Source of the DNA: Paraburkholderia phenazinium | GTDB taxonomy: Bacteria; Pseudomonadota; Gammaproteobacteria; Burkholderiales; Burkholderiaceae | Direction: 5' to 3' | DNA length: 64,000 bases | Assembly: GCF_900100735.1 (NCBI RefSeq) | Contig: NZ_FNCJ01000017.1 | Coordinates: 109,094-173,093 of the forward strand | Shown here: positions 18,604 through 27,026 of the stretch, piece after piece | Layout: each line of letters starts with the position of its first letter | How positions within the stretch are numbered: the first letter of the stretch is position 1 | Position numbers and translations under genes: made by a program | Notes under the pieces: generated by a model | What the model saw: the letters and a program-made list of their open reading frames with translations, nothing else | Told to the model about the DNA's origin: nothing | Database searches by the model: none

Positions 18604-20331
18604 TCATTTCATCTCGTCGAACTTTAGGCAGCATAGGTTCCTGTCCCTGAGCGCCTCTGTTTCGAAGTGTGGTGCCAAAAACGTACATTGACCGATGATG
18701 CCCTTGACGCCGAGCTTCAATAGCAGGTTGCGCATCCGCTCCCCTTGGAAATCGGCACCATAGTTGCCCTCGTTCAGATACGCCAGATGCAACGGTTCAC
18801 GTAGGCCGTCGAACGCGAAATAGGTCGTATTGTCGACCACAAGACGTTTCGCGCCGTCGCCCTCGAGGCCGCATTTGCGGGCGAACGCGCGGACCTGTTC
18901 ACGCTGTTCGGCAAACTTGAACGTCGGAATGGAGAGCGCCTGGTTTGGCAGACCGACTCCCACCGGATGCACGGTGGTGAGAAGGCGAGGCGCAACAATA
19001 GTGAAGGTCACTGCGGCACTAGCGAGGAGAATCACAGATAGCGGTGCCAATATACCGACTGTCAGCGCCGGATTGCGGCCGACCCAGCGGGATTCGCCGG
19101 CGCACAGGAGCACCAGCCATGCAGCCACCGGGACCACGAAACTGCCGCCGTAGAACGCCCACACCTTGTACAGCATCAGGTGGCCTAGCAGTCCGATCCA
19201 GAGGGTGGCAATCAGGGTAATGCGATATCCGCTCATCCTTCGCAGAAGCGCGACGACGAGGCTGATCGGTGGAACCAGTACCGCTAGCCAGATCGTGAGT
19301 GTCAGAGCCGCTTCAATGGCTACGTTGATCCCTGCAATCCATGGCGCGCCGGTAATGCCATTCATCGACGGCAACCAATCGGACTGGTAACTTTCCTGAA
19401 ACGTCAGGAGTGAGTTGATTGCATATGGAGCCGACGTCAGGTTGGTGAGCAACTCGTGGACAAACGTCGTGGGGGATTTGACCACCATGCCTGGTGCTGT
19501 CGTTTGCGAGGCGAGCAGGCTCGACAGGATGGGAGCATCCACGCATTTTATTGCGGCTGATGAAAATGAAATGCTTTGGACCGTACATGCGAGTACGAAA
19601 ACTACCGCGACCGTACACAACGCGATACTGCGGGATCTGAAACTGAAATAGGCTGATACGATGACGACGGGGAAGAAAAAAATCGCTTTCGGATGGATGT
19701 AGAAGAAGAAGCTCGTCGCGAAGCAAAACACCACGAGGCAAGCCAATTGGCGCACTCGCTGTCCAGGGCGGGATATGCGTTCGACGAGGGCTGGGAACAG
19801 GACGAATAGCGTTAGCAACAGGGCCAGCCATTGTTCGGCGCGCGCCAGTCCGAGGGTCAGCGGTAGAACGCCCAGTCCGGTCACGGCTGCGACAATCGCT
19901 AGAGCCGGCAGGTACAGGCGACGATGCGGATACACCCAGCGAACGGCGAGGGCCAGCAAAGCGCCCCAGCACAATGCCGTCACGACGGAGCTTATCCGGA
20001 TGCCAAGCGGCGTTGCCTTGGCGTATAGCACCCCGTAAGCAAATGCCGCCGGGCGCATCGAAACGGGGATGTTCAGCAAGAAATCGGAGTGGCACTCCGG
20101 ATACAGCGTATTGAATTTCCAGCCGTTCGCGATTGCCGCGGCCTGCATCATCTTGGTCGCGATTTCATCACTGTATAAAGGGACGAGAATGGTCGTGGCA
20201 ATGACCGCGACCCATACAAACAACACGATCAATGACAGCCTGTCTGCCCACCGTGTCAGATTGCTCCTGGCTGTCCCTTGTTTTGAGTTTGAGATCAAGG
20301 TGGTGGGGGAATTCCGCATAAAGGACATCAA
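18604..20331 (-). CDS. Large polytopic membrane protein, ArnT/GT-C-like
   Basis: 575-residue protein with about eleven membrane helices and a first periplasmic loop after helix 1 containing YSDEIATK. An acidic residue there is typical of GT-C lipid-dependent glycosyltransferases of the ArnT/PMT type. A C-terminal soluble tail of about 100 residues follows. It probably transfers a sugar from a polyprenyl carrier in the periplasm, acting with the GT2 protein two genes upstream (inference). The family is not recognised beyond topology. The 170-bp gap to the Wzz-like gene shows nothing clear. Confidence 0.6.
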   Translation of the reverse strand: MMSFMRNSPTTLISNSKQGTARSNLTRWADRLSLIVLFVWVAVIATTILVPLYSDEIATKMMQAAAIANGWKFNTLYPECHSDFLLNIPVSMRPAAFAYGVLYAKATPLGIRISSVVTALCWGALLALAVRWVYPHRRLYLPALAIVAAVTGLGVLPLTLGLARAEQWLALLLTLFVLFPALVERISRPGQRVRQLACLVVFCFATSFFFYIHPKAIFFFPVVIVSAYFSFRSRSIALCTVAVVFVLACTVQSISFSSAAIKCVDAPILSSLLASQTTAPGMVVKSPTTFVHELLTNLTSAPYAINSLLTFQESYQSDWLPSMNGITGAPWIAGINVAIEAALTLTIWLAVLVPPISLVVALLRRMSGYRITLIATLWIGLLGHLMLYKVWAFYGGSFVVPVAAWLVLLCAGESRWVGRNPALTVGILAPLSVILLASAAVTFTIVAPRLLTTVHPVGVGLPNQALSIPTFKFAEQREQVRAFARKCGLEGDGAKRLVVDNTTYFAFDGLREPLHLAYLNEGNYGADFQGERMRNLLLKLGVKGIIGQCTFLAPHFETEALRDRNLCCLKFDEMK

Positions 20332-20344
20332 ATCCGTTTGCTAT

Positions 20345-21502
20345 TCACTCATTGAGCTTGAGCGACCTGCTCAAGGTATTCGCCACCTTGTCCTGTTGGG
20401 CTTCCGTTAGACCGACCCAGAGCGGCAAGCGCACCAGGCGCTCCGAGACCGAATCCGTGACCGACAGATCACCCTGTGCGCGACCATATTTCTGTCCGGC
20501 CGGGGAGGAGTGCAACGGGACATAGTGGAACACCGACGCTATATCGTTGCGTCTGAAGTCGTCGAGAACCGCTTGCCGGTTAACCTCGGGCGACAGGAGC
20601 ACATAGTACATATGTGCGTTGTGCTGACATTCCGAGGGCACAATGGGGCGTCGCAGCACGCCTTTGGCTTCGAACGATTCGAGCAGGGCGTGATAGCGAT
20701 TCCAACTGACTATGCGTTGCTGCGTGATTTTGTCAGCCTCTTCAAACTGCGCCCACAGAAAGGCCGCCATGAGTTCCCCGGGCAGAAATGAGGAGCCAAC
20801 TTCCTGCCAGGTGTATTTGTCTACTTCTCCGCGAAAAAAGCGACTCCGGTCTGTACCCTTTTCGCGAATGATTTCGGCGCGCGGAGTCAGTTGTGGATCG
20901 TTGACGAGCAAGCTGCCGCCCTCGCCGGAAATCACGTTCTTGGTTTCATGAAAGCTGTAGGCGCCGAGATCGCCGATGCTGCCGAGCGCGCGTCCCTTGT
21001 ACGTCGCCATGACACCTTGCGCGGCGTCTTCCACGACCTTCAATCCGTGGCGTGCCGCAATTGCCATGATTGTGTCCATTTCGCATGCGACGCCAGCGTA
21101 ATGCACGGGTACGATCGCTCGCGTGCGAGGCGTGATGGCGGACTCGATCAACTGCTCATCGATATTGAGTGTGTCGTCTCGCACATCTACGAATACGGGT
21201 ACGGCACCACGCAGCACGAAGGCGTTTGCTGTGGACACGAAGGTGTACGACGGCATGATCACCTCGTCGCCGGGCTCGATGTCCAGCAACAGCGCAGCCA
21301 TTTCCAGTGCGGCTGTGCAGGAGTGCGTAAGCAATGCCTTGGCGCATTGCGTGCGCGTCTCAAGCCACGTGTGGCAGCGCTTGGTGAAGGGGCCGTCGCC
21401 AGCAAGACGTCCATTGAAATGCGCCTCGGCAATATAGTGCAATTCCTTCCCGGTCATATTCGGCCAGTTGAACGGGATATGTCTGTCTTTGTTTGTGTCC
21501 AT
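20345..21502 (-). CDS. DegT/DnrJ/EryC1 sugar aminotransferase (WecE/RffA-like)
   Basis: 385-residue PLP-dependent aminotransferase. The PLP lysine lies in SFHETKNVISGEGG; the N-terminal IPFNWPNMTGKELHYI and RLAGDGPFTK segments closely resemble WecE/RffA, which makes dTDP-4-amino-4,6-dideoxygalactose. The ATG at 21502 has GGGAAG 6 nt upstream; a GTG five codons earlier is less likely. Neighbouring acyltransferase and methyltransferase genes suggest the amino sugar is further decorated. Confidence 0.87.
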   Translation of the reverse strand: MDTNKDRHIPFNWPNMTGKELHYIAEAHFNGRLAGDGPFTKRCHTWLETRTQCAKALLTHSCTAALEMAALLLDIEPGDEVIMPSYTFVSTANAFVLRGAVPVFVDVRDDTLNIDEQLIESAITPRTRAIVPVHYAGVACEMDTIMAIAARHGLKVVEDAAQGVMATYKGRALGSIGDLGAYSFHETKNVISGEGGSLLVNDPQLTPRAEIIREKGTDRSRFFRGEVDKYTWQEVGSSFLPGELMAAFLWAQFEEADKITQQRIVSWNRYHALLESFEAKGVLRRPIVPSECQHNAHMYYVLLSPEVNRQAVLDDFRRNDIASVFHYVPLHSSPAGQKYGRAQGDLSVTDSVSERLVRLPLWVGLTEAQQDKVANTLSRSLKLNE

Positions 21503-21526
21503 GTTGCTTCCCAGCACGTTTTGGTA

Positions 21527-22600
21527 TCAACCTTGTGGCTCAGCGGGAATCGGGGCGCTCGATCCACACTCGCGATCCACCACATAAAGCGGCCGCCCCT
21601 TCGCCATTTCAAAGATGCGCGAGATATAAAGTCCCACTGCGCCAAGGCTGGCGAGTATCAAACCCGTCGAAAAAAGCACGGCAACCACAAGGCTTGTCCA
21701 GCCAGGCAAGGACGATGCGACGAAGTGCCGATAGATGAAATAGGCCCCGGTGCAGAAACTCGCAACGGTGAAGAAGAGCCCGGTGTACATGATCCAGTTC
21801 AGAAACACGCTGGTGTGGAAAAACATCCCACCAAGCGCATGCCTTGTGAGCTTGAACAGGTCATACGAGCTGCGCCCGGAGTGCCGTTCGCCATGGGCGT
21901 ACCTTATCGTGCCGCAGTCGAATCCAAGCCAGCGCAGGATCAGGATGAAGTGCCGCTCGCGTTCGCCGAACAGGAGAAAGGCGTTCACAACCTTACGGGA
22001 CAGGATGCTGAACGACCCATATCCGCCGTCCACCTCCTGACCGGTGAGGCGGCGCATCAGCGCAAAGTACACCTTGGTCGCAAGCAACCGCGACGCGGCG
22101 TGAGTCCGCTCCACGCGCTTCGCCATCACGAGATCATGTCCCTTTCTGATCTCGTTGTAGAGGTCGGGGATCCGCTCGGGCGGGTCTTGCAGATCGCAGT
22201 CCATCACCACGACGTAGTTGCCACGCGCTGCCTCGAGTCCGGCGGTGATAGCAATCTGCTGTCCGAAGTTGCGACTTAAGCGGATCCCGCGCACGGCGGG
22301 ATAGCGTGTCGAAAGCGCTTCGATCAGCGGCCACGAATTATCAGGGCTGCGATCATCGACGATGACAATTTCGAACGACGGTACGAGCGCACGAAGCACA
22401 TTATCAAGCCGCTCACACAATGCCTCCAGGCACCCGAGGCATCCATAGGACGGCACGACTACGCTGATTTCCGGGGTCGGCGATACATTGGCTGCGGCGC
22501 CATGCTCTCGTTCAGGCGCTATCGCGTTGCCGGCCACCTGCTGATTCGATGTTGGCGACAGCGCGGACCCCGCACCGCCGCAGCAATTTGCTCCGCTCAT
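21527..22600 (-). CDS. GT2 glycosyltransferase with C-terminal membrane helices (GtrB/DPMS-like)
   Basis: 357-residue protein from MSGANCCGGAG. The GT-A domain has VVVPSYGCLGCLEAL, IVDDRSPDNSW and the metal-binding DCDLQDPPE, followed by two C-terminal membrane helices (about residues 255-330). This is the layout of polyprenyl-phosphate sugar synthases such as GtrB and ArnC, which load a sugar on undecaprenyl phosphate for a GT-C enzyme; the polytopic gene downstream fits that role. A 115-residue N-terminal extension in the same frame overlaps the neighbouring gene and is not protein-like, so it was discarded. Confidence 0.85.
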   Translation of the reverse strand: MSGANCCGGAGSALSPTSNQQVAGNAIAPEREHGAAANVSPTPEISVVVPSYGCLGCLEALCERLDNVLRALVPSFEIVIVDDRSPDNSWPLIEALSTRYPAVRGIRLSRNFGQQIAITAGLEAARGNYVVVMDCDLQDPPERIPDLYNEIRKGHDLVMAKRVERTHAASRLLATKVYFALMRRLTGQEVDGGYGSFSILSRKVVNAFLLFGERERHFILILRWLGFDCGTIRYAHGERHSGRSSYDLFKLTRHALGGMFFHTSVFLNWIMYTGLFFTVASFCTGAYFIYRHFVASSLPGWTSLVVAVLFSTGLILASLGAVGLYISRIFEMAKGRPLYVVDRECGSSAPIPAEPQG

Positions 22601-22604
22601 TATG

Positions 22605-23513
22605 TTACTTTTCCAGTACAGCCAGGCCGAACCCGGTGTCGCCATAGCGGCTGCCGTTATACAGCATGAATCGCTCGCCGGCGTGATCGAACACGCACGG
22701 ATAGCACACAGTGTCGACGTCCCAGCCGGATTCGGACGGGCCGATTCCGGCCAGTTCATCGCGCCGGGTCCAGGAGACGCCGTCGGGAGAGTCCGCGTAT
22801 CCAATGCGGTAGGCGTCCCCGCGATACGAGTACCACATGCGATAGAGGTCCGCATCGCGCACGACGGTCGGCTTGGACATCGCGTACTCCGTCTCGTCCT
22901 TGAAGGGCAGGGCGATTGTGCCGTCGCGCCGCCAGTTGCGGCCATCGTCGGATTCGGCGTACTTGAACAGATGGCTCATCTCTTCTTGCCGGGTGCCCGT
23001 ACCCCACGACAGGTTCGATCCGTACCACATGCGCCAGCGGTTGCCGTCAACCAGCACCCATGGATAGGAGATCGAGAACGGATCGGTGTCGCTCCTGTCC
23101 ATGACCGGCGCCCGGGAGACTTTGACGAAAGGCGAATCCGGCCCCTCGCTGACTGCCAGGCCGATCGAGTTACGCCACGGCACCGTTACTCCAAGGTTCC
23201 AGCCAAGGTAGTACAGGTAGCGTTTGCCGTCGTGATGCACGAGGCACCCCATCGAGGTCCCGCTGTCGTCGAACAGTCCGGTCTCGCCGGGAGCGATCAC
23301 AGGCGCGTCCGACAGGGACAGGATCTTTTGGGGGGCGCTCAGGTCAATGTCGACGTAACCGATGTGCGCGCGACGCTGCGCATCGCGTGCACTGAAATAG
23401 ACGCGAAAGACGTCACCGTGCCGCCGTTCCGCGACAGGATTCGCGGCGTGCGTCAACATCCACGGATGTTCTCCAGCGGCACAAAACACGTTGCCAAGCT
23501 TTCGCCAGCGCAT
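22605..23513 (-). CDS. Five-bladed beta-propeller protein, GH43/GH32-like
   Basis: 302 residues from MRWRKLGNVF. Repeated Trp-rich blade motifs (WRMWYGSNLSW, YRMWYSYRGDAYRIGYA, WMLTHAANPV) are typical of glycosidase-like beta-propellers found in polysaccharide loci. There is no signal peptide, so a cytoplasmic role is likely. Whether it is an active hydrolase is unknown. It lies 4 nt upstream of the GT2 gene and 11 nt downstream of the acyltransferase in the operon. Confidence 0.7.
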   Translation of the reverse strand: MRWRKLGNVFCAAGEHPWMLTHAANPVAERRHGDVFRVYFSARDAQRRAHIGYVDIDLSAPQKILSLSDAPVIAPGETGLFDDSGTSMGCLVHHDGKRYLYYLGWNLGVTVPWRNSIGLAVSEGPDSPFVKVSRAPVMDRSDTDPFSISYPWVLVDGNRWRMWYGSNLSWGTGTRQEEMSHLFKYAESDDGRNWRRDGTIALPFKDETEYAMSKPTVVRDADLYRMWYSYRGDAYRIGYADSPDGVSWTRRDELAGIGPSESGWDVDTVCYPCVFDHAGERFMLYNGSRYGDTGFGLAVLEK

Positions 23514-23524
23514 CTTCGTGGCTC

Positions 23525-24199
23525 CTAGATGTTGCGCAATCTTGAACTGGGTACGCGCGAGCGCTCGGCGGCCGGCGCGGAGTACACGCCTTCGGGTTCC
23601 GCGTCGGCGACCAGCAACGAACCTGCTCCGATGACACAACGCTCGCCGATCGTCACGTGATCGCGAATAGTCGAATTTACACCGATGAAGCTTCCCGCAC
23701 CAACCCGTACGCCCCCGGAAATCACAACATGCGAGCTGATGAAGCAGTTGTCTTCGATCACCGAATGGTGGCCGATGTGATTTCCGCTCCACAGCGTGAC
23801 GTTGTGGCCAATCTGCGCGAATGGCTGAATGGTGTTGTCCTCGAGAATGAAGCAATTCTCGCCGACGGCAAAGTCAGGAAAGACGGTGGCGCGGCTACTG
23901 ACGTAGCTTGCGCAACGGTAGCCGGCCTGACGTACTTCCTCAACCTTCTGGGTACGCACAGCGTTGACCTTCGCATAGCTCAACGCAACGAACATCTGTA
24001 CGTCCTGCGGCCGGTATCGCTGCGGCAATTCGTCGAAGGGCACCACGGGAAGATCATGAAACGCATCGCGATCGGCAAATGCGCGGTCCACTGTGAAGGC
24101 AACCGGCTGGCAAGCCGAATCGTGAGTGAAATAAAACCAGGCAAGCTCGGCAATCTGGCCCGTACCGAATATGACAAGCGGAGTTTTCGGCTCGGTCAT
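23525..24199 (-). CDS. NeuD/PglD-like acyltransferase with left-handed beta-helix
   Basis: 224 residues with an N-terminal Rossmann-like segment (LVIFGTGQIAELAWFYF) and hexapeptide repeats from about residue 105 (SRATVFPDFAVGENCF onward). It probably acylates the amino group made by the downstream DegT enzyme (inference). The flanking genes are 3-11 nt away, so it belongs to the same transcript. Confidence 0.85.
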   Translation of the reverse strand: MTEPKTPLVIFGTGQIAELAWFYFTHDSACQPVAFTVDRAFADRDAFHDLPVVPFDELPQRYRPQDVQMFVALSYAKVNAVRTQKVEEVRQAGYRCASYVSSRATVFPDFAVGENCFILEDNTIQPFAQIGHNVTLWSGNHIGHHSVIEDNCFISSHVVISGGVRVGAGSFIGVNSTIRDHVTIGERCVIGAGSLLVADAEPEGVYSAPAAERSRVPSSRLRNI

Positions 24200-24202
24200 C
24201 GA

Positions 24203-24820
24203 TCATTTCCTCACGAGAATGGTGAACTCGTACAAGCCGTAGTCATGTAGCAAAGCCACATTGCGGGAGTATTTGCGTTTGCATAGATCGAACAACTCGC
24301 AAGGATCGGCGTAATGGAGATCGGGCCGCATCCGGTCCTGATCGGAATACGAGGTCAGGCAATTGAACGCAAATCCCCTGGTGGCGAACTCATGCATGTT
24401 CTCAAGCGTCGTTTCGATGTACGAACGCCACTCGCTATCGCTTCTCTCCAGCTTGACATTGAAAATTCCGCTTGCAACGGCGAAGTCTGTGGGCTGCGAT
24501 GGCCGCGTGCCGAGCTCGAAGCGTGCGTGCGCTTTATCCGCATGGAGCTGGGTGGCCGCGTCGATCATCGCGTCGGAGATGTCGACGCCTAAGTAGTCGA
24601 AGCTTTTGAAATGCGTTGCGAGGAATTCGAGAAGCGAGCCGTAACCACAGCCCACGTCCGTTACCGAAAAGGGTGCGTCCGGATCCAGTACTTTGCAAAG
24701 CTGGGCAAAGCGCAGCACCTGGCCCTCGCGGCCATTCCAGTCGACGCCACGCGGTTCGCTGCCGAAGCGTTGAATCTTGTCGGTGTAATAGCGTGCAACG
24801 GACGAAAGCAAATCGTTCAT
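24203..24820 (-). CDS. SAM-dependent class I methyltransferase
   Basis: 205 residues from MNDLLSSVARYY. Motif I is VTDVGCGYGSLLEFLA near residue 52, followed by YLGVDISDAMIDAA. It probably methylates a sugar or sugar precursor in this pathway; the substrate is unknown. The start overlaps the WbqC-like stop by 4 nt, showing coupling. Longer in-frame ORF sequence upstream lies within the wbqC gene and is spurious. Confidence 0.85.
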   Translation of the reverse strand: MNDLLSSVARYYTDKIQRFGSEPRGVDWNGREGQVLRFAQLCKVLDPDAPFSVTDVGCGYGSLLEFLATHFKSFDYLGVDISDAMIDAATQLHADKAHARFELGTRPSQPTDFAVASGIFNVKLERSDSEWRSYIETTLENMHEFATRGFAFNCLTSYSDQDRMRPDLHYADPCELFDLCKRKYSRNVALLHDYGLYEFTILVRK

Positions 24821-25548
24821 GATCGTTCTGGCTGGTTCGATGGCAAGGCGGGAGACTTCATGTACTGACGTGCATCCGCGCCGCAATTGAAAAGCAGATC
24901 GAGCACGCTGACACCATGTTGGAACTCGCCCCAGAGCTGAGGGTATTCCGGATATCCGCTGTAGTCGTAATAACGCAGTTCGATGCCCGCCGCCTCGAAC
25001 AGGTCCGGCGCGATGTAGTCGCGTGCAGCGGGGCCCGAAATGTAAGTGGTTGCGCCGGCTTGCTTGCACAGATCCACGAGCCGTTCGGTCTTGCCGTCGG
25101 CGAGCGTGTAGTCGCTGCTCCACTTTAGCGTTGTCGTGATGCCCAGCAGCTTGCAGATCTCTTCGGTCAGAGCGCGGTTGAGCTCGGACAGGTGGGTAAA
25201 CTCGCGATCGAGGTAATACGGCTCCAGCACGGCGGCGATCTGCTCGAAATACGGCGCGCGGCGGTAGTTCTGTTGCAGTGCTTTCCAGTGATCGCTGCGC
25301 CAGCGCTGGCCGTCAATCTCCGTCTCGCGGATCGTCTGCAGATACTTGCCCTTGACCTTCACGGGAACCGTCAACCACAACAGGCCCTGCGGCGTCTTGA
25401 TCTGGTTCCGGTTGCGCCAATCCCGACGCGTATATTGCATGTCATCGTAGAGGATGAATTCGTCAACCGAACCGATCATGTCGAAGTAGCCCTTCCACGG
25501 GATATAACACGATTGGACAATCGCAACGATGCGCTGAGAGGTTTTCAA
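24817..25548 (-). CDS. WbqC-like family protein
   Basis: 243 residues with VAIVQSCYIPWKGYFDMIG at the N-terminus and YDDMQYTRRDWRNRNQIKT, the conserved start of the WbqC family found in O-antigen loci. Family members are thought to act on amino sugars, sometimes with aminotransferases and methyltransferases, matching this operon. It is the first gene of the - strand operon running to about 17.5 kb. Confidence 0.87.
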   Translation of the reverse strand: MKTSQRIVAIVQSCYIPWKGYFDMIGSVDEFILYDDMQYTRRDWRNRNQIKTPQGLLWLTVPVKVKGKYLQTIRETEIDGQRWRSDHWKALQQNYRRAPYFEQIAAVLEPYYLDREFTHLSELNRALTEEICKLLGITTTLKWSSDYTLADGKTERLVDLCKQAGATTYISGPAARDYIAPDLFEAAGIELRYYDYSGYPEYPQLWGEFQHGVSVLDLLFNCGADARQYMKSPALPSNQPERS

Positions 25549-26005
25549 TTGGCTGGAATATGTCGTTGCCCGACAGGCTCGGTCGGCGCGAAATGTAGCG
25601 CTGGTAGCCGGCGTTGCGGTGCGAAGCGCGGCATGGACGTAATGTCAAAGTATAACCTGCGTAAAGGCGCTCAACGACGAGGGCCTCGGCAATCGATGGC
25701 TGGCGGTAGCGCAATTGGAGTCTGCGTGGCAAGGCGGAGCAGCCCATCCGTTGAAATACCGTGATCAACCAGGGAAGCCAAGGCCTCCGGCCCGCCTGGA
25801 GCGCGTTGTAGCGCAGGGCGCAGGCAGAAAGATTTGAAAGATTCGGTGGCTTCGGCGGTTTCGTCTGAACTTATCCTTGAGCTCCGATCGCCACGTCGTC
25901 AGCTCCACATCGGTAGCTGCCTGCTCGTGGCGAACCTACTCATTCTCTCGCAGCGATCATATGCGGGTGGAATATTTTACCTCGCTGGAGAGACCCGGCA
26001 GAACG
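25549..26005. other. Non-coding gap upstream of the WbqC operon
   Basis: 457 bp between two genes on the - strand. It must hold the operon promoter for the WbqC-like gene. I find no convincing sigma-70 boxes and no protein-like frame with a start and ribosome binding site. Short open frames here look like chance. Confidence 0.4.
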
Positions 26006-26590
26006 CTAGTTCCGGAGCAGGCTCAGTGCTGCATATTGCAACAACATGATGGTCTTGCCATCGGTGATTTCCCCTCTGCCTATCATAGCGAGCGCATCGT
26101 CGACCAACAGTTCGACTACCTCAATGTCTTCGCCTTCCGCCACGAGTCCGCCGCCGTCGCTCACCTTGTCTTGAGGCGTGTACGCGGCGACGAAACAGTG
26201 CACTGCGTGGGTGACGCATCCAGGCACCATGAGCGCTTCGAAAACTTTCTGCATTGAAGCGATCCGGTAACCGGTCTCTTCCTCGACTTCCTGCCTCATG
26301 CGCGCTTCGGGCTCTGTGCCGTCAAGAAATCCCGCCGGCGTTTCCAGTAGATCGCCGGACGTGCCGCGCAGGTAGGCCGGCAAGCGGAATTGCCGCACCA
26401 GAATCACGGTGCGGCGCGCGGCGTCGTACAGGAGGACGGTGGCGCCGTCGTCGACGTGATAAATCTCGCGTGTCAGCGGTTGAGTCTCGCCGTTGGCGCG
26501 CACGTATTGGAAGTCCACCTTCTCAAGCTTGTTCCAGTTTGCAGACAATGGCTCGATAGCGGTAATGCGAATTCTCTCTTTGGCCGACAT
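26006..26590 (-). CDS. nudK: NUDIX hydrolase, NudK-like GDP-mannose pyrophosphatase
   Basis: 194 residues from MSAKERIRITAI. The Nudix segment GFLDGTEPEARMRQEVEEET and the following PGCVTHAVHCFVA and EDIEVVEL segments align by eye with E. coli NudK, which hydrolyses GDP-mannose. The length also matches (191 in E. coli). It may limit GDP-mannose or clear sugar nucleotides. Chosen start: ATG at 26590; upstream residues are Arg-rich and unlike the family. Confidence 0.82.
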   Translation of the reverse strand: MSAKERIRITAIEPLSANWNKLEKVDFQYVRANGETQPLTREIYHVDDGATVLLYDAARRTVILVRQFRLPAYLRGTSGDLLETPAGFLDGTEPEARMRQEVEEETGYRIASMQKVFEALMVPGCVTHAVHCFVAAYTPQDKVSDGGGLVAEGEDIEVVELLVDDALAMIGRGEITDGKTIMLLQYAALSLLRN

Positions 26591-26679
26591 GCCTGCGCTC
26601 CTTGACTCGGGTCGTTTCGCACGCGTAGCATGCTGCCGGCGGTGGCCCTCTCGGCGACCGCGTAATCTATCTAATACGA

Positions 26680-26734
26680 TGTCCGTTTGTGGCAAAGAAG
26701 CCTACTACGTCAGTTTGTGGCAAACAAGCGGACA
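26680..26734. repeat. Small element with TGTCCG/CGGACA ends and internal 20-bp direct repeat
   Basis: The 55-bp stretch begins TGTCCG and ends CGGACA. It contains two copies of a 20-bp unit (26681-26700 and 26709-26728) that differ at two positions. It resembles a miniature inverted-repeat element or leftover IS ends, but it could be a regulatory site for wbpM copy 2. The rest of the 436-bp gap between nudK and wbpM shows no gene. Confidence 0.35.
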
Positions 26735-27026
26735 CTGCCCGCCAGCGCGTGGGCCGGGAGACCCAGGCCACGACGCAGACGCGAGCGCTACAATCGCTAT
26801 GAGACAGCCTTCGGCTGCCATCAGCGGCTGCGGGATATCCGCAAGTGGCATGCCGGGCGCTCAGCAGGAATAATATCTGCTACGTGACATCAGACCAATT
26901 TGCAATTGTCAATTCGAGGGTGCGTGGTCGCACGAACCGGGGTGTTTGGCGTTTCCGCGCGGCTATAGGCCTTGATTCGCGTTGTTTTCATGCAACGGAA
27001 TCCGGGCAATCTGGAGTGTAAAGCCG

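Noticed and set aside
20891..22279. 462-codon + strand open frame
   Set aside because: It lies antisense to the DegT and GT2 genes, both of which have clear catalytic motifs.
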